DNA of 64,000 bases from Aliivibrio salmonicida LFI1238 (lineage in GTDB: Bacteria; Pseudomonadota; Gammaproteobacteria; Enterobacterales; Vibrionaceae). This document shows, in pieces, positions 17,747 through 27,006 of the stretch. How positions within the stretch are numbered: position 1 is the stretch's first letter; each line of letters begins with the position of its first letter. A model generated the notes under the pieces. That model worked only from the letters and a program-made list of their open reading frames with translations. It had not been told where the DNA came from and ran no database searches. Position numbers and translations under genes: made by a program. The stretch covers positions 1,922,001 through 1,986,000 of the forward strand of contig NC_011312.1 of the NCBI RefSeq assembly GCF_000196495.1, given 5' to 3'.

Positions 17747-18943
17747 TTATACTATGCTCACAGCAACTAATGGAGAAGGGGTTAATATGGATTTCGTTTT
17801 ATTGATTAAAGGACGTATTTTTGGCAATGAAATTAGCTTATGACTTTCGAGTATATTGCTGCTTTGTAAGATTTCTTTTTGTATATCTAAGAAGAATTGA
17901 ATATCTTCAAAAGAAATCTCTCCAATATTGCCTACTTGAAATACTTTATGTTTAAAGCATCCTTTACCCTCATAAATAATAATGGATTTATCTCGAAGTT
18001 TTTGGCGAAGCACATCTACGTCAATATCCGCAGGTACATAAACTGAGGTTAATATTGAGCACATATCACGTTCATGGAGTAAAAAATTGAATCCTAGTTT
18101 TTGCATACCGCTGCGTAAAAAATTCGCTTTACTTCGTAGGTCTGCGTAGCGATTTGCTACCCCTTGTTCGAGTATGTTGCTTAATGCTTGATCAAGTGCA
18201 AAAAATAATGGTACAGCAGGTGTGTTAGGTGTTTGTGATACGGTTTTAAGGAAAGTATAAAATTTATATAAATTCAGGTATGCCGTTTTTATCGGATAAT
18301 TTTTTAACTTTTCGAATTCAGTGGTTTTACCTATAACGAATGATAAACCAGGGTATGAGCCTAAGGCTTTAGAGCTTGAACTTGAGAAGAAATCGATATT
18401 ATTTCGTTTCACATCGATGGCTTCAGCACCAGCGCTGCTGACACAATCGACGATGAATTTGGCATTATGTATTTTTGCTAGTGTGCCAATTTGCTCTAAA
18501 GAATTGAGAATACCTGAGCTTGTTTCATGATGAACCATTGCTATTACATCAATAGAATTGTGCTCTAAATAATCAGAAATAATATTAATATCTAAGCTCT
18601 GTCCCCATGGAAATTCAAGTACAGAAGTGTTCTGATTGTGGATTTTAGATATTTCATGTAAACGATCCCCAAACTCTCCGTTAGAAAGAACAAGAATTTT
18701 TTTGTCACCAACAACAGAAGAAAGCATGGCTTCATTTGCTGCGGTTCCTGAGCCGGTAATAACAACCGCTCTATAATCATCAACGGCTTTTATTTCAAAA
18801 ACGTTAAGCAATTTTTGTTCAATACCTGCCAACAGTAAATCAAAATCAACTTCGCGATGACAAATGTCTTCTTTAGCAATCGCCATTCGAACATTGTTAG
18901 CTACGTTGACCGGACCTGGGGTTAATAATAAATATTTATTCAA
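17747..18943 (-). CDS. Class V aminotransferase, 2-aminoethylphosphonate-pyruvate transaminase (PhnW)-like
   Basis: A PLP enzyme of about 398 aa, similar to PhnW. The N-terminus LLLTPGPVNV, the phosphate-cup stretch VITGSGTAANEAML, the PLP aspartate in FIVDCVSSAGAEA and the Schiff-base lysine in SSSSKALGSYPG are all present. PhnW interconverts 2-aminoethylphosphonate and phosphonoacetaldehyde with alanine/pyruvate. The start is taken as TTG 18943 because GGAG lies 8 bases upstream; the frame could open at TTG 18967. It is the first gene of the operon. The C-terminal 40 residues extend beyond typical PhnW. No PEP mutase gene is present in the window, so the source of the phosphonate is unseen. 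Confidence 0.82.
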   Translation of the reverse strand: MNKYLLLTPGPVNVANNVRMAIAKEDICHREVDFDLLLAGIEQKLLNVFEIKAVDDYRAVVITGSGTAANEAMLSSVVGDKKILVLSNGEFGDRLHEISKIHNQNTSVLEFPWGQSLDINIISDYLEHNSIDVIAMVHHETSSGILNSLEQIGTLAKIHNAKFIVDCVSSAGAEAIDVKRNNIDFFSSSSSKALGSYPGLSFVIGKTTEFEKLKNYPIKTAYLNLYKFYTFLKTVSQTPNTPAVPLFFALDQALSNILEQGVANRYADLRSKANFLRSGMQKLGFNFLLHERDMCSILTSVYVPADIDVDVLRQKLRDKSIIIYEGKGCFKHKVFQVGNIGEISFEDIQFFLDIQKEILQSSNILESHKLISLPKIRPLINKTKSILTPSPLVAVSIV

Positions 18944-19790
18944 TGCAATATCTCCAGATAACGACAACAGTTATGTTGATATTATCGGTAATGTTAATTA
19001 TGTTTAGCGCTTATTGAAGATGCAAAAGGTGATGCATTTTTCTTCCGTTAGATAAACAACAAATTAATATTTTCGAGAATAAATTGGTTTCTGGTTTTAT
19101 GTTGACCATAAAGTGTAGGCAATCATTCGATTGTCTATCTAGTTGTCAACATTCAGATCAATGTTACGGATGAATACGTTGCTTTGCATTTTGGACTAGG
19201 CCAAAAGTGCGGGGCAGCATTCATTTAACATGAAATTTATTCGCGCCAGTTGGTCCAAGAAAAGCAATTGGATTGCCTGATACTAACGTAATATAGACAT
19301 ACTAAATTTAGAAAGGAAAAATCTGAAATAGAGGCAACAATCTATCTATAGAATTGTCGTCCGCTCTTTTCATTATCACGAGCTAGCGAGAAGTGTCTTG
19401 TTGAAGTGGCTAGGTACATAATCCATTTAAATTCACTGTATGGCGCTAAAGTAAGCGGAGTGTCATTAAATGTTTTGAATTGTAGGTTAATAGGTTAGGA
19501 ATCTGCTAGCAGCGGATAGTAACACTGAACGCTAAACTTAGATACAAAGATAAATAGACCGTTTGGTGCCAGCACTTAGACTTGTTCATTCATTATCTTT
19601 ACTAGATGAAGAGTTATCTATTCAAGTGATAGAAGATATGGTTGGCTACTAAAATGATTCTTCTTATATAAAAGCGTCACTCATCATAAATTTTGTAATA
19701 TTAAAACAGCGTTACATAAAAATGTGATCATTCATCATTTATATAATAGGGGATGCCTTTATGCTTTTTAATCCTCCCTACAGATAAATA
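18944..19790. other. Long non-coding region with no intact gene
   Basis: About 850 bases between divergent genes with stops in all frames. One short plus-strand stretch near 19561-19651 translates as a protein-like peptide (ALRLVHSLSLLDEELSIQ, ending VGY and stop) without a start, which may be the tail of a decayed gene. The right end should contain the promoter of the nucleotidase gene. No RNA gene or repeat was recognised. Confidence 0.4.
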
Positions 19791-21703
19791 ATGATAATCA
19801 TGAAAAAACACATACTGGCTTCTGCCATTTTATTTTCTTTAACGGGTTATACGATGGCTGCTGATGGCGATCTTATTGATGTAACTATTCTTGGTACATC
19901 AGATATTCACGGACATTTCATGCCTTGGGACTACGCTAGCGATAAGCTAAATATGAAAGGAAGCTTGAGCCAAATAGCAACTAAAGTGAAAGCCATTCGA
20001 GAGCAACAAGACAACGTCATTTTGATTGATGCTGGTGATACGATTCAAGGTAACTTTGTTGAAACCTTTAAAGATGAACCGACAGATCCAATGATGCTTG
20101 GTTTTAATGAAATGAACTACGATGCTTGGGTGATGGGTAATCACGAATTTGATTTTGGATTAACGGTGCTTAATCGTTCTCTGTCGCAATTTAAAGGTAC
20201 GCCACTGGCAGGAAATATTAAGCGTAAAGATGGTAATCCGTTTTTACCCGCGTATAAAATCATTGAAAAAGAAGGTATTAAGATTGGTGTGATTGGTATG
20301 GATACGCCAATGACGCAAGTGTTTTCAGAAGGCACAAATCGATTGGATGGAATGACGTTTACTAATCCCTCATTAGAAGTTAAAAAGGTAATTCAACAAA
20401 TAGACGATAAAGTTGATGCGATTGTATTAGTTGCTCATATGGGACTTGATAATGAGAACAATATCAAAGCCACGGGGTACGTGATATTGCTAATGATAAT
20501 CCGGAGATTGATGCAATTGTTGCTGGTCACATGCATACGCGTATAGATAAAGCGACAGTGAATGGCGTGATTATTACCGAACCTGATAAATACGGTCGTG
20601 CGCTTTCTCGTATTGATTTACAATTTGAAGAGAAGAATGGACAGTTTACTCTTGTTAACAAAGACAGCTTTACCTATAAAATAAAAGACGTCGAATCCGA
20701 CGATAAAATGGAAGCGTTGTACGCTCCTTATCACAAGCGTTTACGTGAAAACGCAAACCGTGTGGTGGCTGAATTAATGGGTGTCGATTTGGTGCCTGAA
20801 AATGAAATTAAAGGCATCCCACAAGTGCATATTCAAGATACGGGGATCAGTGCATTATTCCAAGAAGCAAGTATGTATTACGCACCACAGGCAAACGTGA
20901 TTGCTCTCCAAATTGATAACGATATGGCTGAACTTGATGTTGGTAAAATTAAAGCCAAAGACATCGCGTATAACTATCAATATGCAGGCGGAGAAATTAC
21001 AGTTTACAAGATGACCGGCAAAGATTTGAAAGCATATATGGAGTGGTCAGCTGGTTACTTCAATAGCGTAAAAGAAGGGGATGTGACTTACAGCTTCAAT
21101 CTTGAACGTCGTTCATCTAAATATTCTACCAATGATTTTTTTGCAGGCGTAACGTATACCATTGATCTCACTAAACCTGCAGGATCACGTATTACAGACC
21201 TTCACTCTGCTGATGGAAAACCCATAACAGACACAACGCCTATTCGCATAGGGATGAACAGCTACCGTATGGGACATTTAACCAAAGTTGGCGGTGTTCT
21301 TGAAGGACGTTTTCCCCCTGTATTATTTGATACTGAAGAAGAGTTTGGCGAAGATGAAGGAACTATCCGTAATTTAACCATTCGTTACCTAAGCGAAGTG
21401 AAAAATGGTAAATACGAAGGTAAACCAATGAACCGTTGGGCATTAAGTGGTCTTGAGGGATATGAAAAAGAGCGTGAAATCATAAAAAATTTGATCAACA
21501 GTGGTGAAATTAGCGTACCTAAAAGTAGTGATGGTCGTTATACCAATGTGGCATCAATTAATGTTAAAGACAAAATGTTCCAAAATGAAGAAGAATTAGC
21601 GGTTTATTTATCTCAGTTAGAAAAAGAGTTTAAAATAGCCACGACAGAATCAGAAAAAGCACGTATTCAACGTGATCTGATAATAGCTAACGCATTGAAT
21701 TAA
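19791..21703 (+). pseudogene. Periplasmic 5'-nucleotidase / metallophosphatase, frameshifted
   Basis: A UshA-like enzyme. The signal peptide MKKHILASAILFSLTGYTMA is followed by the metallophosphatase domain (ILGTSDIHGHFMPWD, IDAGDTIQGNF, MGNHEFDFGL, VLVAHMG). A one-base loss in the G run near 20476 (ACGGGGTAC) diverts the frame. The correct frame resumes with VRDIANDNPEID and the metal motif GHMHT, then the C-terminal 5'-nucleotidase domain (IPQVHIQDTGISALFQEA, MTGKDLKAYMEWSAGYF) to 21703. A single indel in a homopolymer could be a true mutation or a sequencing error. The last 15 coding bases and the terminator are duplicated at 25339-25398. Confidence 0.88.
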
Positions 21704-21747
21704 TCCTTCCTTCCTCCCAAAAAGGTGATCGATAAAGGTCACCTTTG
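21688..21747 (+). repeat. 60-bp repeat, copy 1 (end of nucleotidase gene and terminator)
   Basis: The sequence from TAACGCATTGAATTAATCC to GGTCACCTTTG includes the last codons and stop of the nucleotidase plus the stem AAAGGTGA / TCACCTTT. It recurs at 25339-25398 in the same orientation with three mismatches. The two copies enclose the OmpA/lipoprotein pair. Confidence 0.92.
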
Positions 21748-21944
21748 TTATCTTTAAAATATTCGATTTTTTCATCATTAACAGTTACGTTTTATCTGAT
21801 TAAATACAATGGCGCTAATTAATTTACAAAAGTATCACAAGTGACACAGTAATCTTTTGTTTAAGTACGATGCATATAACTTATCTATTACATATAGATG
21901 ATAACATTAGTCGTAATAATGTAAGTATGTGTGAATTATTGGTT

Positions 21945-22973
21945 ATGAAGAAGATATCGTATTGTATTTTAAGTTTGGGTATTGCATGTAATGCTAGTGC
22001 AAATACCAATACCGAAGATGAAACCATCTATATTGGTGGCAAAATCGGTTGGACTCATTTTTCTAATGGTTGTGAATCACAAAATTTAGATTGTGATAAA
22101 GAAGCTATGGGGGGAGGTGTTTTTCTTGGTTATAAACTAAATGAATGGCTTGCAATTGAAGGTGGGTATGATTATTTAGGTAAAGCGAAAGCGATTTACC
22201 CAAGTCTTGATGACCCTTCTATTGATGCTCCTTATAGCGCAAAGTTTCAAGGTATAGAGTTAGGACTTAAGGCTGACTATTATTTAAATGATAATTGGAA
22301 TGTTTTTGGCAAAGTTGGTGGCCTTGGATGGAGAGCAGATAAGAAAGGAGAAGAATTAAACTATGACGTTGAAGGACGGGATCAAGATATTTCGTTAATG
22401 CTTGGGGCTGGCCTTGAGTACCGTTTAACTAAACAGTTAAAAACTCGATTTGAATATCAATGGTTTGATAGTGTTGGTGGTGAAAATACAGGTGGTTCAA
22501 ATATTAATTTTATTACGATTGGCTTGACTTATTCTTTTGGTTCAAAAGAGGAAGTAGTCGTTATTGCCGAGCCTGATCCACCAGTACGTATTGTTAAAGC
22601 AGAAAAACTTACCCTTAATGAGCTGAATGGACAAGCTTTGTTTGGCTTTGATAGTGCTAAATTATCTTCAGAAGTAGAAGCCCATTTTGATTCAATTTTA
22701 GAAAGACTTAAAAACAACCCAACATCGGAATTAAGTATTGTCGGTCATACGGACTCTCAAGGTTCAGATAAATACAATGAAGGGTTATCTTTGAGACGAG
22801 CACAGAGTGTTGCTAATTACTTTGAAAGCAATGGTATTGCAATGAGTCGAATCAAAGTTGAAGGTCGAGGTGAGACCGATCCTGTTGCCGATAATAACAC
22901 GCTAAAAGGGCGATCAATGAACCGTCGTGTTGATTTAATTTCTCCTGCTTTTACTTCAGAGGTTAAACCATGA
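21945..22973 (+). CDS. OmpA family outer-membrane protein
   Basis: A 342-aa two-domain protein if started at the ATG 21945, which gives a clean signal peptide (MKKISYCILSLGIACNASA); the frame itself is open from 21870. Residues about 25-200 form an OmpA-like eight-strand barrel (YIGGKIGWTHF, FLGYKLNEWLAIEGGYDYLG, FEYQWFDSVGGENTG, ending TIGLTYSFGS). The C-terminus is an OmpA peptidoglycan-binding domain (NGQALFGFDSAKL, ELSIVGHTDSQGSDKYNEGL, SLRRAQSVANYF, GRGETDPVADN) with the conserved Asp and Arg that bind diaminopimelate (RSMNRRVDL). It overlaps the lipoprotein gene by 4 bases (ATGA), so the two are translated together. They likely form a cell-surface unit. Confidence 0.9.
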   Translation: MKKISYCILSLGIACNASANTNTEDETIYIGGKIGWTHFSNGCESQNLDCDKEAMGGGVFLGYKLNEWLAIEGGYDYLGKAKAIYPSLDDPSIDAPYSAKFQGIELGLKADYYLNDNWNVFGKVGGLGWRADKKGEELNYDVEGRDQDISLMLGAGLEYRLTKQLKTRFEYQWFDSVGGENTGGSNINFITIGLTYSFGSKEEVVVIAEPDPPVRIVKAEKLTLNELNGQALFGFDSAKLSSEVEAHFDSILERLKNNPTSELSIVGHTDSQGSDKYNEGLSLRRAQSVANYFESNGIAMSRIKVEGRGETDPVADNNTLKGRSMNRRVDLISPAFTSEVKP

Positions 22974-25069
22974 AACTAAGAACAATTTTTATTATTGTAT
23001 TATCAAATTTGCTTTTTGCTTGTGGTGGAGAGAACAGCGGAGCACCATCCCAAGGTAAACGCACTGAAAATTGGAATGTACCTTTAGCGCAGTCAGTGGC
23101 AGTTCAAGGTGACGTATTTTCTGGAAAAACAATAAATGGTAATTACACATACTTTGACCCAAATTCAAAAGCTCGCCCAGAAAATTTAAGCGAATTTAGG
23201 TGGGTGATTGATAATGTTACTAAAAGTACATCCCTATCATTTGATCTTCTTGATGAGCATGTAGGAAAGGATGTTGTTTTTTGTATTACACCAATAGCCC
23301 TTGGAAACGTTAATTTTGTTGGTGATGAAGTTTGTAGTTTATCGGTAACGGTTAATACTCCAAGTTCAAATGTAGTACCTGAAGCATTAAATGTAGCGAT
23401 TAATCCAGAGGTAAATCTGATTGCTGGAGACAAAATATCATCATCTTATGTTTATTATGATCAAGATAATGATGCAGAATTGAACAGTAAGTTGTTATGG
23501 TTTATTGATGACATATTAGTGCAAACTGGTGGGGTTGATTTTGATTTGCCAGCGGACGCAGAATATAAAATATTGAAATTTTGTGTAACGCCAATATCGA
23601 ATGCGTCTCCGACAACAGGAGTTCAAGTTTGTACACAGTCGGATCAAGTAAAGCCTAAAGTGGGTTCTGTACCTGTTGCAAATAATGTATCAATTACTGG
23701 TGCTCTTACATCAGGCACTAATCTTGTGGGTTCATATTTATATACAGATATAGATGGTGATTTAGAAGGCATATCATTATTTAAGTGGCAACTATCGGGT
23801 GTTGACATTAGTGGTGTCTCTATAAATAGTTATACTCCATCAGTTACTGATGAAGGAGAAACACTCAGTTTTTGTGTTACACCTGTAGCGAGTACTGGTG
23901 AACCAAAAATAGGGCTTGAAGCTTGTTATAATGCGGGTATTATCTCGCCTCCTTTGGGGTTCCCTCCCTCAGCAACGGTTTCAATTAATAATAACTCAAA
24001 TTCTCCAGTCGCTGGTTTTAGATTACCTGCTACATATACTTATATTCCAGGTATAGATGGACTTGCTCAAGGTAGCTCTATTGTTACATGGAGTGTTGAT
24101 GGTGTGGATTCTGGTGTTACTTGTTACCCATTTGCAATTCCTTGTAATTATACAATCAAAGATAATGATGCAGGGAAAGTAATACAATATTGTGTTACAC
24201 CAGTGAATGTTAATGGTGCGAGTGGTAGCAAAGTATGTGAGGATATCGTTGGAACATCTATTAAATATAGCGGTAACTTTAATCTATTTGAGAATATTAA
24301 TGTTAGTTTGCAAGGGTACTCTAATAATATCAAAACCAGTTGGGGAGTCACATCAAGTTTTGGTATTCAAGACCTACAAAGTACAGGGTTAACATATAAA
24401 ATAGAATATTTAGATAAGCTAGGGTTTACAAGTTTAGCTTACGAACTTGTTAGTCAAGATATTGAGTTTTGTGTTGAAGATCTTGATAAAAGCTACAATA
24501 AGTATTGTCGCCGAGTATCTGATGATTCATCAAGTCAATATCTAACGGTTAGTGATGGTACTTTTGTTGGGGGGGGGGTTGTGAACCGATATAACACACC
24601 TAAAGGCATTGCCCCTGCGACAGTATATCAAGATATGACAACAGGTCTTAAATTCATGAGACCATTAACTCCGGAAGAATCTGAATTTGTCGGTGTAATT
24701 GCTGATAGTACTATGGGAGATGGGAACGTAATTATAGCTCATTATTCTTTAGCTAACGCAAGGCAATTATGTTCTTTACTACCCGTTGATGGTGGGGGAT
24801 GGCGTTTACCAACATTTGATGAATTACGTAACTTTAATACTAACTTATCAACGTATAATAACCTAGTTGTTGGTAGCAGTCCTCCCGCTACTTTATCTTC
24901 ACTTACCTATGAGTTAGGTTGGAGGGGGTTACGTGCAATATGGAGTGGTATTGGGTATTCATTACGGGCATCTGATGGGAGATTGTATAATACTCAACCT
25001 TATGCTGAGGGAGAGGTTTCCATTGCAGATCAAGATACTAAATTTTTTGCAGTAACTTGCGTTAAGTAA
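22970..25069 (+). CDS. Large surface lipoprotein with repeated beta domains and a C-terminal Lcl/DUF1566-like domain
   Basis: A 699-aa lipoprotein: signal peptide with lipobox LLFACGG (Cys18). Four or more related modules of about 100 residues follow, each with a Y-x-Y-x-D-x-(D/N)-x-D-x-E core (YVYYDQDNDAELN, YLYTDIDGDLEG) and an FCVTP strand, which suggests stacked Ig-like/adhesin repeats. The C-terminal 150 residues contain GGGWRLPTFDELRNF and FFAVTCVK, typical of the DUF1566/Lcl adhesin domain. A run of ten G at 24569-24578 lies inside the reading frame just before that domain and could switch it on and off by slippage. The gene is coupled to the ompA-like gene upstream. The ligand is unknown. 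Confidence 0.78.
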   Translation: MKLRTIFIIVLSNLLFACGGENSGAPSQGKRTENWNVPLAQSVAVQGDVFSGKTINGNYTYFDPNSKARPENLSEFRWVIDNVTKSTSLSFDLLDEHVGKDVVFCITPIALGNVNFVGDEVCSLSVTVNTPSSNVVPEALNVAINPEVNLIAGDKISSSYVYYDQDNDAELNSKLLWFIDDILVQTGGVDFDLPADAEYKILKFCVTPISNASPTTGVQVCTQSDQVKPKVGSVPVANNVSITGALTSGTNLVGSYLYTDIDGDLEGISLFKWQLSGVDISGVSINSYTPSVTDEGETLSFCVTPVASTGEPKIGLEACYNAGIISPPLGFPPSATVSINNNSNSPVAGFRLPATYTYIPGIDGLAQGSSIVTWSVDGVDSGVTCYPFAIPCNYTIKDNDAGKVIQYCVTPVNVNGASGSKVCEDIVGTSIKYSGNFNLFENINVSLQGYSNNIKTSWGVTSSFGIQDLQSTGLTYKIEYLDKLGFTSLAYELVSQDIEFCVEDLDKSYNKYCRRVSDDSSSQYLTVSDGTFVGGGVVNRYNTPKGIAPATVYQDMTTGLKFMRPLTPEESEFVGVIADSTMGDGNVIIAHYSLANARQLCSLLPVDGGGWRLPTFDELRNFNTNLSTYNNLVVGSSPPATLSSLTYELGWRGLRAIWSGIGYSLRASDGRLYNTQPYAEGEVSIADQDTKFFAVTCVK

Positions 25070-25080
25070 TAATAAAAGAG

Positions 25081-25114
25081 AACTCTGTGTTTATTAAAAC
25101 CAGAGTTTTCTTTT
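25081..25114 (+). terminator. Terminator of the OmpA/lipoprotein operon
   Basis: AACTCTG pairs with CAGAGTT across a short loop, followed by TTCTTTT, just after the lipoprotein stop. Confidence 0.7.
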
Positions 25115-25409
25115 GAATTTACATATGCAAAATTAATTATGAATCGCAACAATGATAAACATCATTTATTAAATAATATAAATGAAACCTTCTACAATAA
25201 GATCTTTGTTATAACAGCCTTCTTTGAATAAATAGTACATACGTATTTACTATTTTTAAACTTAAATCCATACATCCTATTTATTTCTTAAGTTTTTCTA
25301 TTAATAGATTAAATGTTAAATCTAATGTTTATTATCATTAACGCATTGAATTAATCCAACCTTCTTCCCAAAAAGGTGATCGATAAAGGTCACCTTTGCC
25401 TATTAAATA
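25115..25409. other. AT-rich spacer leading to the second 60-bp repeat and the IS66 remnant
   Basis: About 225 bases of AT-rich DNA with no frame or signal I can support, followed by the repeat at 25339-25398 and 11 bases before the IS66 end at 25410. Confidence 0.4.
25339..25398 (+). repeat. 60-bp repeat, copy 2
   Basis: A direct repeat of 21688-21747 with three mismatches. It contains the nucleotidase tail and its terminator hairpin with no gene attached. It marks the far edge of the OmpA/lipoprotein insertion and lies 11 bases from the IS66 terminus at 25410. Confidence 0.92.
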
Positions 25410-25689
25410 GTAAGCGTGCGGGGAACTACACCTTGTCTTTTACATTCCAAGGTAAAAGTGAATCGATATCTGGCGATCCAACACATAAACGATCTAGACA
25501 ATACCTAATATAATCGTAAGGGATTAATCCGTTTGCCTTTGCTGTTTCTACAATGCTGTAAAGCATTGCACTTGAATCTGCACCAGCCGTTGAACCCGAA
25601 AATAACCAGTTTTTCCGGCCGATAACAAACGGTTTAACCGCTCGCTCTGCTCGATTGTTATCAATAGATAACAATCCATCATCAATAGC
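25410..25689 (-). mobile_element. IS66 remnant, copy B (280 bp, 3' end only)
   Basis: Starts with the same terminal repeat as the full copies (GTAAGCGTGCGGGGAACTAC) and contains only the end of tnpC (minus strand, 25426-25689, IDDGLLSIDNNRAERAVK to the stop). It then stops abruptly after ATCATCAATA and joins chemoreceptor sequence. It is opposite in orientation to copy A, 12 kb away. The other 2 kb of the element and the adjoining part of the receptor gene are missing, as expected for a deletion starting inside the IS. Confidence 0.93.
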
Positions 25690-26730
25690 GTCATTCTCAT
25701 TATTACGGTATGGATTAGTGCATTTTTGATCCGACGTTGGACAACAAAAGGCCTCAACAATATCATCACTCATTTAAAACAGCTGTCTGAACACAATTAT
25801 CAACATTCAATTCCCGAACTTGGCCCTAAAGAAATGCAGCTCATTGCAGGTAAGCTGAATAAAGTCATCAACTCCACCACTGATTCCGTGAAAAATATGT
25901 CCCGTAATTGTGATGTTCTCTATCAAACCTCGGAAATAACAAAAGAGGTATCAAACGAAATTGAGCAAGGATTAACGCAACAAAATGAATCATTAGGGGC
26001 AATGGCCTCTATTGTTACTCAACTAGAATCCTCAATTAACGACATTGCTCAATTAACCCAAGAATCACATAGCGAAACCAGTAACGCGACACAAGCTGCA
26101 AATCTTGGGTTAACTGTTTTACATACAAACAACGAACGCTTAACGCACCTTAATGATGCCTTATCAAAAAATGTTAATGCCATGAATACTCTTGATGTTC
26201 AAGTAGATAAAATTCGTTCAATGGTCAGTGTTATTGCGAATCTTGCTGAAAATACAAATTTACTGGCTCTAAATGCCGCAATAGAAGCAGCGCGAGCAGG
26301 TGAACAAGGCAGAGGCTTTGCTGTTGTTGCGGATGAAGTAAGAAAATTAGCAGGAAACACATCAGAGCAAACGAATAATATTAGAAATACGATGCAATCT
26401 CTTCTCGCTGCGGCAGAAGAAGCAAAATCAGCGGTGTTAATCAGTCAATCAGAAATGACACTCGCTTTAGAATCGAGCATGGATGTCAGTACTACCTTCG
26501 AACAAATCTCCACCACCATCAATCATATTAGCGACCGTGTCTCGCAAGTCTCTGTAGCAACGGAAGAACAAGCTTACGCAGCAACCGAGGTAACCAATAA
26601 TATCAATCACATTAACGAGCAAGGTAAAACGATTGAATTACAGTTAAATGCCTTTGTCGAATCAACAGAAGAAGTGGCCAATATTGCCTCCCAACAGCAA
26701 CAATTATTGGATAATTATCGACTGAATTGA
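25690..26730 (+). pseudogene. C-terminal fragment of a methyl-accepting chemotaxis protein
   Basis: Immediately after the IS remnant the frame reads VILIITVWISAFLIRRW, the second membrane helix of a receptor. A HAMP-like linker and the cytoplasmic signalling domain follow, with the conserved hairpin tip NLLALNAAIEAARAGEQGRG and FAVVADEVRKLAGNTSEQT. No upstream sensor domain or start codon of its own is present; a TTG at 25726 opens the frame but would give a tail without a sensor. It pairs with the N-terminal fragment at 13189-13558. The pieces do not meet: part of the periplasmic domain is lost. Not expected to work as a chemoreceptor. Confidence 0.87.
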
Positions 26731-26837
26731 GGCAGAACAAATAGGGAAACTGATGGGATGTATACCGTAATAAATCGCATTAGTTATTCTAATCTTAAAA
26801 TACAATTTATCTTGCTTTTATAACCCGTATTTTTATT

Positions 26838-26843
26838 TATAAT
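26838..26843 (+). promoter_or_regulatory. Probable -10 box of the small gene at 26909
   Basis: A perfect TATAAT in an AT-rich stretch about 65 bases before the 26-codon frame. An upstream TTTATA/TTGCTT is a weak -35 candidate with loose spacing. Offered as a candidate only. Confidence 0.4.
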
Positions 26844-26908
26844 GCGCGCAACTCAAGAGGTTGACTCTTAAATTATCACTCATTATTAACTAATTCCACG
26901 GTGTCGCT

Positions 26909-26989
26909 ATGACTAAGAATATCATAACTAAAATCGCAACAGCTTATCAGCGCTCATTTGTTGAACTATACAAACGTGATAATAAATAA
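26909..26989 (+). CDS. Putative 26-aa small protein
   Basis: An ATG frame MTKNIITKIATAYQRSFVEL followed by YKRDNK and stop, forming a predicted amphipathic basic helix. It lies between a TATAAT box and a strong terminator hairpin at 27007, so a discrete short transcript is likely. The ribosome binding site is poor. It could be a real small protein or the transcript could be a small RNA. Confidence 0.45.
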   Translation: MTKNIITKIATAYQRSFVELYKRDNK

Positions 26990-27006
26990 CGCTTTAAAAT
27001 CAAACG

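Noticed and set aside
25426..25773. A 115-codon minus-strand frame at the IS66 remnant
   Set aside because: A chance fusion of the tnpC tail with antisense receptor sequence, not a gene of its own.
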